The notes below the pieces were generated by a model. The model saw only the letters and a list, made by a program, of their open reading frames with translations. It was not told the DNA's origin and did not search any database. Position numbers and translations under genes: made by a program. Shown here one piece after another: positions 46,043 through 54,542 of a stretch of 64,000 bases of DNA. The stretch spans positions 62,001 through 126,000 of the forward strand of contig NZ_FQYI01000001.1 of assembly GCF_900141665.1 (NCBI RefSeq), given 5' to 3'. The first letter of the stretch is position 1; every line of letters starts with the position of its first letter. The stretch is from Cruoricaptor ignavus. Lineage in GTDB: Bacteria > Bacteroidota > Bacteroidia > Flavobacteriales > Weeksellaceae.

Positions 46043-46537
46043 TTGATAACAGCCGTAGTTGCGATGGGCAAAAACCGAGGGATCGGGTTTCAAAACCGCA
46101 TGCCCTGGCACCTCCCGAACGACCTGAAGCATTTTAAAAAAATCACCTCCGGGCATCCCGTAATTATGGGGCGAAAGACTTACGAAAGCATCGGGAAGCC
46201 GCTGCCCAACCGCACGAATATCGTGCTTTCCTCCCGGGAGGGCTGGTTTGAGGAAGGCATCCTGATTGTGGGAACGATAAAGGAAGCCTTAAAATTTGCA
46301 AAAAAGATTGATGAGGATATCTGCATCATAGGCGGCGGGAAAATTTTTGAGCAGACGATGGATTTAACGGACGCACTGGAGGTCACGGTGATAGATGCCG
46401 AGCCGGAGGCGGATGTATTTTTCCCTGAAATTGATGAAATTAAGTTCCGCAAAGTTTCGGAAGAATGCCACGCTGCGGATGAGAAGCACGCGTACGGCTA
46501 CTGCTTCCAGCGTTGGGAAAGAATCAAAGATGAATGA
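46043..46537 (+). CDS. folA: Dihydrofolate reductase
   Basis: This encodes 164 residues that reduce dihydrofolate to tetrahydrofolate with NADPH. ITAVVAMGKNRGIGFQNRMPW, the LPNDLKHFK helix with the catalytic acid, VIMGRKTYESIG and IIGGGKIFEQ are all present. The start is TTG at 46043, fixed by where the family begins; no ATG lies upstream in frame before a TAA at 46010. It is divergent from the LemA operon with a 73-nt gap. Confidence 0.95.
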   Translation: MITAVVAMGKNRGIGFQNRMPWHLPNDLKHFKKITSGHPVIMGRKTYESIGKPLPNRTNIVLSSREGWFEEGILIVGTIKEALKFAKKIDEDICIIGGGKIFEQTMDLTDALEVTVIDAEPEADVFFPEIDEIKFRKVSEECHAADEKHAYGYCFQRWERIKDE

Positions 46538-46604
46538 TCTCTGCGATTTGAAATATAACGCTTTGCGCTTTTGCGTGAAAACCAAACTTTTAATTATTGC
46601 TTTC

Positions 46605-46612
46605 TATCTTTG
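46605..46612 (+). promoter_or_regulatory. -7 box before the 46628 gene
   Basis: TATCTTTG fits TAnnTTTG and lies 15 nt before the ATG. No clear -33 TTG at the right distance. Confidence 0.5.
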
Positions 46613-46627
46613 CACGAAATCTAACCT

Positions 46628-47197
46628 ATGAACAAAAATATAAAACCGGCCATCGCCGCACTGCTCATTCTGGCGGGGCTTTATATGATGATTTTTACGC
46701 GCAGCTTCGGCTGGGGCCTCGTGGTGTTCCTGCTTTCCGCCTTCCCGATCCTGCTATACTTTAAAAACGAATACATCCTGCTGGCTTTCTGGCAACTAAG
46801 GAAGCAAAATATGCCGAAAGCCGCCGAGTGGCTGGGCAACATAAAAGATTATAAAAAACAGCTGCACAAATCGCAGTACGGCTATTATCATTACCTCACC
46901 GGGCTAACTCTTGCGCAGGATACGCCTGCGAAGGTAGAGCCTTATATGAAAAAGGCTCTGGATTACGGATTGAATTTCAAGCACGACAGGGCTATGGCAA
47001 CGCTAAACCTCGCAGCCGTGGCAATTTCCAAAGGAAGAAGGCAGGAAGGGCAGCGCCTGCTGGAGGAAGCGAAGAAGCTGGACTCCGCCGGTATGATGAC
47101 CGATCAAATTAAAATGCTGAGAGACCAGCTGAAAATGCCCACCATGCAGAAGCATATGCACAACCCGCATATGCGCCAGCGCGGGAAATATTACTGA
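46628..47197 (+). CDS. Membrane protein with TPR-like helical domain
   Basis: The 189-residue product has two membrane segments near the N-terminus (8-25 and 27-46). A cytoplasmic region of paired helices resembling tetratricopeptide repeats follows (AAEWLGNIKDYKKQLHKSQYG, MATLNLAAVAISKGRRQEGQ). The C-terminus is His/Met-rich (MPTMQKHMHNPHMRQRG), which is unusual and might bind metal. I do not recognise a named family. It converges with the TRIC gene. Confidence 0.7.
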   Translation: MNKNIKPAIAALLILAGLYMMIFTRSFGWGLVVFLLSAFPILLYFKNEYILLAFWQLRKQNMPKAAEWLGNIKDYKKQLHKSQYGYYHYLTGLTLAQDTPAKVEPYMKKALDYGLNFKHDRAMATLNLAAVAISKGRRQEGQRLLEEAKKLDSAGMMTDQIKMLRDQLKMPTMQKHMHNPHMRQRGKYY

Positions 47198-47215
47198 TAC
47201 ATTGCCCCATCCCCC

Positions 47216-47872
47216 TTACAGGTCGGGACTGTTTTTTTCAGGGTTGCTGCGCGATTTTTCGTTTAAATAAAATTTGGGCATCTCCCAATGATTCTTTACC
47301 GCCAGGGTGCGTATGGCGACAATCAGGAGGATGGTAAAAACCTGGCTTACCGGATCGGAAATGTTCGTGTACTCCCTTAGCAGCAGGTAGGCGCCGCCCC
47401 CCACAAGGCACGCCGTGGCATAGATTTCCTTCCTGAAAATCAGCGGGATGCGGTTTAGCAGCATATCTCGCACCACGCCGCCCACCACGCCTGTTATCAT
47501 CCCCAGATTCAGGCTGATGATGGGATGCATCCCGGCTATCTGCCCCTTCTGAATACCGATAATGGTGAAAAGCCCGAGCCCGAAGCTATCGAATATAAAC
47601 ATCGGCACCTGGAAATTCTGCTCCACCGATTTAAATATCATTGCAAAAATCGCAGAGAAGAATATTACGGCGCAGATCAGCAGATCGTCCATCCAGAAAA
47701 CCGGCACGCGCAGCAGCATATCGCGCAGGGTACCGCCGCCTACGGAGGTTACGAAGGCAATGATGAGCACCCCGAAGGGATCCAGCCGCCGCTGCATAGC
47801 CGCAAATGCGCCGGACATGGCAAAGGATATTGTGCCAAGAATGATGATAGCCAGGTTGAGCTGATCGTTCAC
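47216..47872 (-). CDS. TRIC-type cation channel (YadS/UPF0126 family)
   Basis: This encodes 218 residues starting with GTG at 47872. Two homologous three-helix halves are visible, each with a Gly-rich motif: FVTSVGGGTLRDMLL near 41-55 and GMITGVVGGVVRDMLL near 125-140. These are the UPF0126 signature, now known as prokaryotic TRIC channels for K+ or other monovalent cations. Seven membrane segments are expected. It ends 18 nt from the converging 46628 gene. Confidence 0.9.
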   Translation of the reverse strand: MNDQLNLAIIILGTISFAMSGAFAAMQRRLDPFGVLIIAFVTSVGGGTLRDMLLRVPVFWMDDLLICAVIFFSAIFAMIFKSVEQNFQVPMFIFDSFGLGLFTIIGIQKGQIAGMHPIISLNLGMITGVVGGVVRDMLLNRIPLIFRKEIYATACLVGGGAYLLLREYTNISDPVSQVFTILLIVAIRTLAVKNHWEMPKFYLNEKSRSNPEKNSPDL

Positions 47873-47918
47873 AACCGAGAAAATTAAATTTAAAACTAGA
47901 CTCTTACCACATTTAAAA

Positions 47919-48377
47919 CTAGACCCTTACTACTTCCGGCACTAGGAGTTCGTATTCTCCGCCGTGGCTGATGATCTCCCGCACGATGCTGCTGCTGATG
48001 AAGGATTTGCCGGAGGATGTAAGGAGGAACACGGTCTCCAGCTTTTTATGGGCAAGCGTTCGGTTGGTATGGGCTATTGCTTTCTCAAACTCAAAATCGG
48101 CTGGGTTGCGCAGGCCGCGGAGGATGTAGCCGGCATTTTTCTGAAGGCAGTATTCTACCGTGAGATTGTCGAAAGAATCTACCTCAACATTTTTAAAATG
48201 CGCTGTGGCTTTCTCAATAAATTCCTTTCGCTTCTCCAGCGGGAACATATATTTTTTCTGGCTGTTCTGCCCTATCGCGATGATCAGCTTGTCAAAAAGT
48301 GGCGCGGCGCGCTCTATGATATCTAGATGGCCGAGCGTGATAGGATCAAACGAGCCCGGGAATACGGCAATTTTCAT
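47919..48377 (-). CDS. coaD: Phosphopantetheine adenylyltransferase
   Basis: The 152-residue enzyme transfers AMP from ATP to 4'-phosphopantetheine, the penultimate step of coenzyme A synthesis. The nucleotidyltransferase motif GSFDPITLGHLDII (9-22), the RGLRNPADFEFE segment near 88 and the ISSSIVRE motif near 128 are present. It lies 2 nt after ddl and is co-transcribed with it, an arrangement common in Flavobacteriia. Confidence 0.97.
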   Translation of the reverse strand: MKIAVFPGSFDPITLGHLDIIERAAPLFDKLIIAIGQNSQKKYMFPLEKRKEFIEKATAHFKNVEVDSFDNLTVEYCLQKNAGYILRGLRNPADFEFEKAIAHTNRTLAHKKLETVFLLTSSGKSFISSSIVREIISHGGEYELLVPEVVRV

Positions 48378-48379
48378 TA

Positions 48380-49375
48380 TTACTTACTGATGGTTTTATG
48401 GTACGCTCTCTCTACCTCGTTTCCGCAGAGGTCTTTTATCGAAATGCCGTAGTGGCGCGCCTGCTGTGGCAGTATGGATGCCGGTGAAAAGCCCGGGTTG
48501 GTGTTCATCTCCAGCATATATGGTTCTCCGTTTACAAGGATAAACTCGCTGCGGGAAAAGCCGGACATACCCAGCGCTTTGTAGGCACGCCGCGCGGCTT
48601 CTTCTACCTTCCGGCGGGCGGCATCATCCAGCCGGGCGGGGGTTATCTCCTGTGAGGCTCCTTCGTATTTCGCTTCATAATCGAAGAACTCATTTTCCGG
48701 GACTATTTCCGTAATGCCAAGCACCGTCACCTCCCCCCTGTAATCCACAACGCCTACGGAGACCTCCATACCGTCGAGAAATTCCTCCACGATCACCTCC
48801 TCATCCTCCTCAAATGCTCTCTGCAGCGCGGCGGGAATTTCTTCCGCTGTTTTCACTTTTGAAATGCCGAGGGAGGAGCCGCTGCGGTTGGGTTTTACGA
48901 AAAGCGGAAGCCCAAGTTTCTCTGTGATTTCCTCCGTCGGAATATCTTCATTTTTTTTTATGTAAATGCTCTCCGCAGATTTTATCCCGTACTTCGCCAG
49001 CACGGCGAGGGTGTCTTTTTTGTTAAAAGTGAGGGCGCTCTGGTAGAAGCCGCAGCCCGTGTAGCGCTGGCCTATGGTGTCCCAGTATGCCTGCAGCTCG
49101 CCGTTTTCTCCCGGCCTCCCGTGGATGATATTGAAGCAGACATCAAACTTCAGCCGGTATCCGCTCTGCATCTCCACGGAAAAATCTTCACGGCTGACAG
49201 GCGCCCTGTTGCCATTATCATCCAGGAAGTACCACTCATCCTGCAGGATCACCACCCTGTACACATTATAAAGCTCGCGGTCGAGGGAATCGTAAATCAG
49301 CTGCCCGCTTTTCAGGGAAACCTTGTATTCATCGGAGTAGCCGCCCATTACCACGGCTATATTCTTCTTTGTCAT
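48380..49375 (-). CDS. ddl: D-alanine--D-alanine ligase
   Basis: The 331-residue ATP-grasp enzyme joins two D-Ala for peptidoglycan. The start VVMGGYSDEYKVSLKSG, FNIIHGRPGENGELQ near 80-95, LPLFVKPNRSGSSLGISKV near 155 and the metal-binding MLEMNTNPGFSPASILPQQA near 290 are all present. It is followed directly by coaD and is divergent from the PASTA gene, with a 138-nt gap. Confidence 0.97.
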   Translation of the reverse strand: MTKKNIAVVMGGYSDEYKVSLKSGQLIYDSLDRELYNVYRVVILQDEWYFLDDNGNRAPVSREDFSVEMQSGYRLKFDVCFNIIHGRPGENGELQAYWDTIGQRYTGCGFYQSALTFNKKDTLAVLAKYGIKSAESIYIKKNEDIPTEEITEKLGLPLFVKPNRSGSSLGISKVKTAEEIPAALQRAFEEDEEVIVEEFLDGMEVSVGVVDYRGEVTVLGITEIVPENEFFDYEAKYEGASQEITPARLDDAARRKVEEAARRAYKALGMSGFSRSEFILVNGEPYMLEMNTNPGFSPASILPQQARHYGISIKDLCGNEVERAYHKTISK

Positions 49376-49483
49376 AATGCTGCATCAGCCAGTGGGGCAA
49401 ATTTAAATATAATTTATTTTAAACCGCCGCTTTTCTCGTGATATTTGTAAGGCTTAGGGCGGCAGGGCATTAACATTATTTTT

Positions 49484-49491
49484 TATCTTTG
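49484..49491 (+). promoter_or_regulatory. -7 box before the PASTA-rluD-hemW genes
   Basis: TATCTTTG fits TAnnTTTG; the ATG lies 22 nt downstream. The -33 region is not convincing. Confidence 0.5.
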
Positions 49492-49513
49492 CACGAATTA
49501 TTCCGGCAATATT

Positions 49514-50689
49514 ATGCTCAAATCCCTTTTTAACTGGAGAGTTCTGCTGAATTTCGTGCTTGCACTCGGCGTCTTTGCCGGCCTTGTGTGGCTTACCTTC
49601 CGCTGGCTGGATTACCATACGCAGCACGGGAAGGAAGTCCCGGTGCCGAATGTGATGAATATGCCGGTGCAGAATGCCATAAAAACACTGGACGACTCCG
49701 GGCTGGATTACGAGGTGGACAGCTTTCAGTTTGATCCCAAATACCGCCCCTACCAGGTGCTGCAGGTGTATCCATCACCCGGCTCGCGCGTAAAGTACGG
49801 GAGGAACATCCTGCTAAAAGTAAACCCGAGGACCTGGGCAAAGGTAGTGGTGCCAGATGTACTGAACCGCTACAAAGGCCTCGCCTTCCGCCAGCTGGAG
49901 CAGGTGGGGCTGAAGGTGGGCGATACCATCTATGAGCCTAATATCCAGCGGGATGCGGTAATCCGCCTGGAGATGAACGGCACGAATATAAAGCCGGGAA
50001 CCCAGGTGCCGCGCTTCTCGGTGCTGGATGTGGTGATAGGCACCGGGCCGAAGCGCAATGTGCCAGTGCCGAATGTGGTGGGGATGACGGTAGGCGAGGC
50101 GCGGAAAATGATCGCCTCTTATCTTTTCGAGGTGGGGCTCGTAACCTTTGAAGACGGCACCGGAAGCGACAGCGAGATCGTGTACTACCAAGATCCGGCG
50201 GTGAATGAGCTGCGCGACCAGGGTATGCAGATCGATATCTGGGCAAGCAAGAAATCGCCCGCGCAGATGAGTGAGGAAATCCGCAAGCTTGACGAAATTT
50301 ATCGTGTAAAAATCGATACCACGCTGCCGCCCATCCGCTATGAAGAAATCCCCGTGGAGCCCTACCGCCCGCAGCCTTTGCCGATACCTGCCGACAGACC
50401 CCGAGCCGAAACTCCTGCGCCGAAACCCGAAAAACCTCCAGTAGAGCAGCCGAGAAGGGAAGAGCCTAAACCTGCCGCGCAGCCGAAGAAGGAAACAAAA
50501 GCTTCAACTGCTAATAGGCCTGAACCTGCCGCTGCACAACCTGCTAAAACTGCACCTTCCAAAGCATCTGAAAAGCCTAAGAAGGCGAGCACTGAGGACA
50601 AGCCTGCCAACGCAAAACCGGCACCAAAGGCAGAGAATAAACCGCCAGCAGAAGAAAAGCCGAAGGTTCGGAAAGTAATCGTGGAATAA
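49514..50689 (+). CDS. PASTA-domain membrane protein
   Basis: The 391-residue product has a cytoplasmic stub, one membrane helix (about 11-32) and three PASTA repeats (VPVPNVMNMPVQNAIKTL near 41, VVVPDVLNRYKGLAFRQLEQ near 113, NVPVPNVVGMTVGEARKMI near 185). A 120-residue tail made almost only of Pro, Ala, Lys and Glu follows. PASTA domains bind peptidoglycan or muropeptides. There is no kinase or penicillin-binding domain. The neighbours ddl and later murI fit a cell-wall role. A terminator hairpin follows just before rluD. Confidence 0.9.
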   Translation: MLKSLFNWRVLLNFVLALGVFAGLVWLTFRWLDYHTQHGKEVPVPNVMNMPVQNAIKTLDDSGLDYEVDSFQFDPKYRPYQVLQVYPSPGSRVKYGRNILLKVNPRTWAKVVVPDVLNRYKGLAFRQLEQVGLKVGDTIYEPNIQRDAVIRLEMNGTNIKPGTQVPRFSVLDVVIGTGPKRNVPVPNVVGMTVGEARKMIASYLFEVGLVTFEDGTGSDSEIVYYQDPAVNELRDQGMQIDIWASKKSPAQMSEEIRKLDEIYRVKIDTTLPPIRYEEIPVEPYRPQPLPIPADRPRAETPAPKPEKPPVEQPRREEPKPAAQPKKETKASTANRPEPAAAQPAKTAPSKASEKPKKASTEDKPANAKPAPKAENKPPAEEKPKVRKVIVE

Positions 50690-50698
50690 AATAACCGA

Positions 50699-50727
50699 AA
50701 GCCTTAGCGAAATGTTAAGGCTTTTTT
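50699..50727 (+). terminator. Terminator between the PASTA gene and rluD
   Basis: AAGCCTTA (50699-50706) pairs with TAAGGCTT (50716-50723), running into T residues. It ends only 9 nt before the rluD ATG, so it may act as a partial terminator that lowers rluD-hemW expression. Confidence 0.75.
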
Positions 50728-50736
50728 CAACAAAAA

Positions 50737-51801
50737 ATGAGCGAAGAATTAGAGCATTTTCCCGAAGAATTTCAGCCGGAAATCCCTTCGAACTACGATG
50801 AGAACGATGGACTTTTCGAGCATCTGAACATCGTGGTTGACAAAAACCAGGAGCCTTTGCGGATTGATAAATTCCTACTGATTTTCCGCCAAAATTCTTC
50901 CCGGAATAAAATTTCGCAAACCTGCAGGGCCGGCAATGTAAAAGTAAACGGAAAAGCAGTAAAACAAAACTACCGCGTAAAACCGGGCGACGAAATTTCC
51001 GTGCTCCTGGCAAGGCCGCCGAGAGAAAATGTCATCATCCCGCAAAACATCCCGCTCAACATCGTTTATGAGGACGATGATTTACTGGTGGTGGACAAGG
51101 CTGCAGGTATGGTGGTACATCCCGGTTTCGGAAATTGGGACGGCACCTTGGTAAATGCGCTGGCCTCCCATTTTGAACAAATCGGGCTGGATACGGATTT
51201 GGACAGAATCGGGCTGGTGCACCGCATCGATAAAGACACTTCCGGACTGCTGGTGATCGCCAAAAACGAATTTGCGCTGAGCCACCTTGCCAGGCAGTTT
51301 TTCGACCGCACAACGCAGCGGCTGTACTGGGCGTTTGCCTGGGGTAATCTGGAAAACGACGAGGGGACGATAACCGGCCATATTGGCAGAAGCGAAAAAA
51401 ACCGAATGCAGATGGCAGTGTATGAGGACGGCAGCCACGGAAAGCACGCCGTGACGCATTACCGCGTTCTGGAAAGATTCCGCTATATGACCTGGGTGGA
51501 ATGCAAACTGGAAACCGGCAGAACGCATCAGATCCGTGCGCATTTCCGGCACATTGGCCACACGCTTTTCAACGATGAGAGGTATGAAGGGAATGTGGCT
51601 TTGCGCGGGCAGAACCTGCCGAAATACAGGCAGTTCATCAGCAATGTTTTTGAAATCTTGCCACGCCACGCACTGCACGCCCACAGCCTTGGCTTCACAC
51701 ATCCTGTGACTGGGCGGCCGATGTACTTCGAGAGCCCGATGCCAGTAGATATGCAGCGTGCCGTGGAAAAATGGCGAAATTATCTGGCGAATAATTTATA
51801 A
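50737..51801 (+). CDS. rluD: 23S rRNA pseudouridine synthase, RluD type
   Basis: The 354-residue RluA-family enzyme has an N-terminal S4 RNA-binding domain (LRIDKFLLIFRQNSSRNK, about 45-105). The catalytic motif HRIDKDTSGLLVIAK near 162-176 carries the essential Asp. LETGRTHQIRAHFRHIGH near 257 follows. RluD modifies helix 69 of 23S rRNA; assignment to RluD rather than another RluA member rests on length and the S4 domain. Its stop overlaps the hemW start by one base. Confidence 0.92.
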   Translation: MSEELEHFPEEFQPEIPSNYDENDGLFEHLNIVVDKNQEPLRIDKFLLIFRQNSSRNKISQTCRAGNVKVNGKAVKQNYRVKPGDEISVLLARPPRENVIIPQNIPLNIVYEDDDLLVVDKAAGMVVHPGFGNWDGTLVNALASHFEQIGLDTDLDRIGLVHRIDKDTSGLLVIAKNEFALSHLARQFFDRTTQRLYWAFAWGNLENDEGTITGHIGRSEKNRMQMAVYEDGSHGKHAVTHYRVLERFRYMTWVECKLETGRTHQIRAHFRHIGHTLFNDERYEGNVALRGQNLPKYRQFISNVFEILPRHALHAHSLGFTHPVTGRPMYFESPMPVDMQRAVEKWRNYLANNL

Positions 51802-52931
51802 TGATCTACATCCACATCCCCTTCTGCAGGCAGAAGTGTAGCTACTGCAACTTCCACTTCTCGGTCAATCAAAACCTGAGGGGGGAAATGGTAGCGGCTT
51901 TGCGCAGGGAAATCACGATGCGCCTTAACGAGCTTTCAGAAAAAACGCTGCAAAGCCTCTACTTCGGCGGCGGCACGCCTTCTCTTCTGAGCATTTATGA
52001 GTTGGAGGAAATTTTCAACGAAATCCAAAAATATTATAGTTTTTCTGAGAATATCGAAATCACTTTGGAAGCCAATCCTGATGATTTAAGCCGGGAATTT
52101 TTGCTCGAATTAAAATCTTTAGGGATAAATCGCCTATCCATTGGAACGCAAAGTTTTTATGATGAGGATTTGAAGCTGATGAACAGGGCGCATAATTCCA
52201 CCGAAGCAGAAACTTCAATAAAATTGGCGCAAGATGTTGGTTTTGAAAACATTAGCATTGATTTAATCTACGGCTCACCAATTTCCGATTTTAGTATTTG
52301 GCAAAAAAATCTGCAAAAAACTGTCGATTTGCAAATTCAGCATATTTCTGCTTATGCGCTTACAATAGAACCGAAAACTGCGCTGGAAAACTGGATTAGC
52401 AAAAGGAAAATTCCATCACCAAACGAAAGCTTGCAGAACGAAGAATTTTATTTTATGTCTGCTTTTTTGAAAGAAAACGGATTTGAGCATTACGAAATTT
52501 CCAATTTTTCAAAGCCTGAATTTTATTCAAAACACAATATATCTTATTGGCAATCAAAGCCTTATGTAGGAATTGGACCTTCGGCGCATTCGTTTGACGG
52601 AAATAAAAAACGAAGCTGGAATATTGCCAATAATGCGATTTATATCAAAGAAATCAGTGAAGGAAAATTGCCATCCGAAAGCGAAACGCTTTCAGAAACT
52701 GATGCACTCAATGAATTTCTGATGACTGGTTTGCGAACAAGTTTAGGCGTAAATCTCGAATTATTACATTCTAAATTTTCCAATGATATTATTGAAGAAT
52801 TAACAAAATCAATCGAAACAAAAATCTTGCGCAATGAACTGGTGATTGAAAACAATTTCCTGAAAATTCCGCAGGAAAAATGGTTTTTTGCGGATGGTAT
52901 TGCTGCAGATTTATTTATCCTGAATGATTAA
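51801..52931 (+). CDS. hemW: Radical SAM heme chaperone HemW
   Basis: The product is 376 residues. The radical SAM cluster C9-x3-C13-x2-C16 (FCRQKCSYCNF) is at the start, with YFGGGTPSLLS near 54, NRLSIGTQSFYDEDLKLMNRAH near 113, and GIGPSAHSFDG near 257. The Cys after the cluster that marks true coproporphyrinogen dehydrogenase (HemN) is absent, as in HemW. By eye, base composition becomes clearly more AT-rich after about 52020 and stays so through the next genes. Confidence 0.92.
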   Translation: MIYIHIPFCRQKCSYCNFHFSVNQNLRGEMVAALRREITMRLNELSEKTLQSLYFGGGTPSLLSIYELEEIFNEIQKYYSFSENIEITLEANPDDLSREFLLELKSLGINRLSIGTQSFYDEDLKLMNRAHNSTEAETSIKLAQDVGFENISIDLIYGSPISDFSIWQKNLQKTVDLQIQHISAYALTIEPKTALENWISKRKIPSPNESLQNEEFYFMSAFLKENGFEHYEISNFSKPEFYSKHNISYWQSKPYVGIGPSAHSFDGNKKRSWNIANNAIYIKEISEGKLPSESETLSETDALNEFLMTGLRTSLGVNLELLHSKFSNDIIEELTKSIETKILRNELVIENNFLKIPQEKWFFADGIAADLFILND

Positions 52932-52967
52932 TAATCGGTTGGGTATTTTTTATTTGGAAAATTTTTG

Positions 52968-52975
52968 TATTTTTG
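52968..52975 (+). promoter_or_regulatory. -7 box of a candidate small RNA
   Basis: TATTTTTG fits TAnnTTTG. Transcription would start near 52982, at the edge of a foldable segment that ends in a terminator at 53083. The -33 element is weak. Confidence 0.5.
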
Positions 52976-52981
52976 TTGTAA

Positions 52982-53083
52982 CGATTTATGAGTAAATTCA
53001 TGGGTTCGGGACCAAACCAATCCCCCCAGGTGTGCTGAAAATAAATTGGAAATAACATCTGTTTGGAGGTGTTATTTTTTTTT
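52982..53083 (+). ncRNA. Candidate structured small RNA, family unknown
   Basis: About 100 nt lie between a -7 box and a strong U-tailed hairpin. An outer helix pairs CGATTTAT (52982-52989) with ATAAATTG (53041-53048). Inside it GGGTT can pair with AATCC, and a C6 run (CCCCCC) and CCAGG lie unpaired. There is no open reading frame of note. It does not show the GGAA-tetraloop core of bacterial SRP RNA, although the size would fit. It could alternatively be the 5' leader and attenuator of murI, whose start is 26 nt past the hairpin. Confidence 0.5.
53051..53083 (+). terminator. Terminator between the candidate RNA and murI
   Basis: AATAACATC (53051-53059) pairs with GGTGTTATT (53068-53076) and is followed by an unbroken T run to 53083. 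Confidence 0.85.
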
Positions 53084-53108
53084 ATTTCTAATCGATTCAA
53101 TAAAAATC

Positions 53109-53957
53109 GTGAAATTTGAGAAAAATAAAATTTTGAGAAAAAAGCAAAATTTTTCACAACTTGATGGAAATCAGCCGATTGGAATTTTCGACAGCGGTGT
53201 TGGCGGACTTACAATTGCGAAGGAAATCAAGCGTCTTCTGCCGAACGAAAACCTAATTTATTTCGGCGATACGAAGCATCTGCCTTACGGGGAAAAATCG
53301 AAGGAAGCCATCATAAATTATTCCCTACAAATCACGGAATTTCTGCTATCGCAAAATTGTAAATGCATCGTAATTGCCTGTAATTCAGCGACTGCCAATG
53401 CTTTGCAGGAAGTGAAAAATTTGGTTGGCGGCAGGGTTCCTGTCATAGATGTCATCAATCCGGTCGCCGAAAAAGTGGCGTACGAACTGCACAGCAATGT
53501 AGGCGTAATTGCGACGAAGGCCACCGTAAATTCAGGGCTTTACCGAAAAACAATTCGCCGGCACAATAAATTCATCAAGGTGGAAGAATTGGCAACGCCG
53601 CTTTTGGTGCCGGCAATCGAAGAAGGCTTCAAAAATCACGCTGTAACCAACGCCATCATCTATCACTATCTCAGCCAAAATAAATTGAAAAATATTGAAA
53701 CGCTGATATTGGGCTGCACACATTATCCATTGTTAATCAATGAGATACAGCAATTTTACGGCAATAGAGTTCGCGTGATTGATTCGCCAAACATCGTAGC
53801 CAACCATCTGAAAATGGTGTTGGAAAAGCACGAACTTTTGAACGAAAACGAAACGCCGTACTACAAATTTTACCTTTCCGATCTAACGAAAAATTTTGAG
53901 AAAATCGCTAAAAGATTTTTCGGGAAAGATATAAGCTTAGAGTTAAAAACGCTCTGA
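53109..53957 (+). CDS. murI: Glutamate racemase
   Basis: This enzyme makes D-glutamate for peptidoglycan. PIGIFDSGVGGLTIAKEI with the first acid, VIACNSATANAL with catalytic Cys, and LILGCTHYPLL with the second Cys are present. No in-frame ATG exists upstream. GTG at 53109 gives 282 residues and is preferred because an earlier TTG at 53046 lies upstream of the terminator hairpin; a TTG at 53133 is another option. The 3' end overlaps the convergent rsmD by 15 nt. Confidence 0.93.
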   Translation: MKFEKNKILRKKQNFSQLDGNQPIGIFDSGVGGLTIAKEIKRLLPNENLIYFGDTKHLPYGEKSKEAIINYSLQITEFLLSQNCKCIVIACNSATANALQEVKNLVGGRVPVIDVINPVAEKVAYELHSNVGVIATKATVNSGLYRKTIRRHNKFIKVEELATPLLVPAIEEGFKNHAVTNAIIYHYLSQNKLKNIETLILGCTHYPLLINEIQQFYGNRVRVIDSPNIVANHLKMVLEKHELLNENETPYYKFYLSDLTKNFEKIAKRFFGKDISLELKTL

Positions 53958-54542
53958 ATCACAATTTTCAATTTCGGAATTTTCTTCAGTATTTTTTACG
54001 AAAAAGCTAAAACTAAGATTTCCGTATTTCCTCGTTTCCGAAAGATTAGGATGCTCAAATTTCAAACGGCTTTGATGCTCTAAGACAAACAACCCATCAT
54101 CCTGTAAGTAATTGTTATCCAGCACCATAGCAATTAATTCTTCGTATTTTTTCTCGTCAGTTTCGCTGAAAGGAGGATCCGCAAAAACAATTTCGTACTG
54201 CTTTCTGCCCTTATTTTTTTTTAGCCAATCGTACACATCGGCACGCACCACATTGATTTGCAAACGCATATCCAGCTTTGCCGCGATTTCATCAATAAAC
54301 GCCGTATGTTTCGGATTGATTTCCACCGCTGTAACATCTTCGTTTCCGCGGGAAGCAAACTCAAGCGAAATGGAACCGATGCCCGCGAACAAATCCAGAA
54401 CTGCCACAGAATCAAGCTCATAGCGATTGTTCAGAATACTGAAAAGTGCTTCCTTTGCAAAATCTGTGGTCGGGCGAACTTCAAAAAATTTCGGCGCGGC
54501 AATGCGTTTCGCTTTCCAGCGGCCTGAGACGATTCTGAACAT
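53943..54542 (-). CDS. rsmD: 16S rRNA (guanine-N2)-methyltransferase RsmD
   Basis: The 199-residue SAM-dependent enzyme methylates G966 of 16S rRNA. MFRIVSGRWKAKRIAAP, VRPTTDFAKEALFSIL, VLDLFAGIGSISLEFASRG and the catalytic FADPPF (near 124) are present. It overlaps the DUF3822 gene upstream by one base and murI at its 3' end. Confidence 0.95.
   Translation of the reverse strand: MFRIVSGRWKAKRIAAPKFFEVRPTTDFAKEALFSILNNRYELDSVAVLDLFAGIGSISLEFASRGNEDVTAVEINPKHTAFIDEIAAKLDMRLQINVVRADVYDWLKKNKGRKQYEIVFADPPFSETDEKKYEELIAMVLDNNYLQDDGLFVLEHQSRLKFEHPNLSETRKYGNLSFSFFVKNTEENSEIENCDSERF

Noticed and set aside
45970-46071. N-terminal extension of the LemA gene
   Set aside because: It overlaps the divergent folA start, and LemA proteins begin shortly before the membrane helix.
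52982-53083. Assignment of the candidate RNA as SRP (4.5S) RNA
   Set aside because: The size fits, but the GGAA tetraloop and the AGCAG core were not found on either strand.
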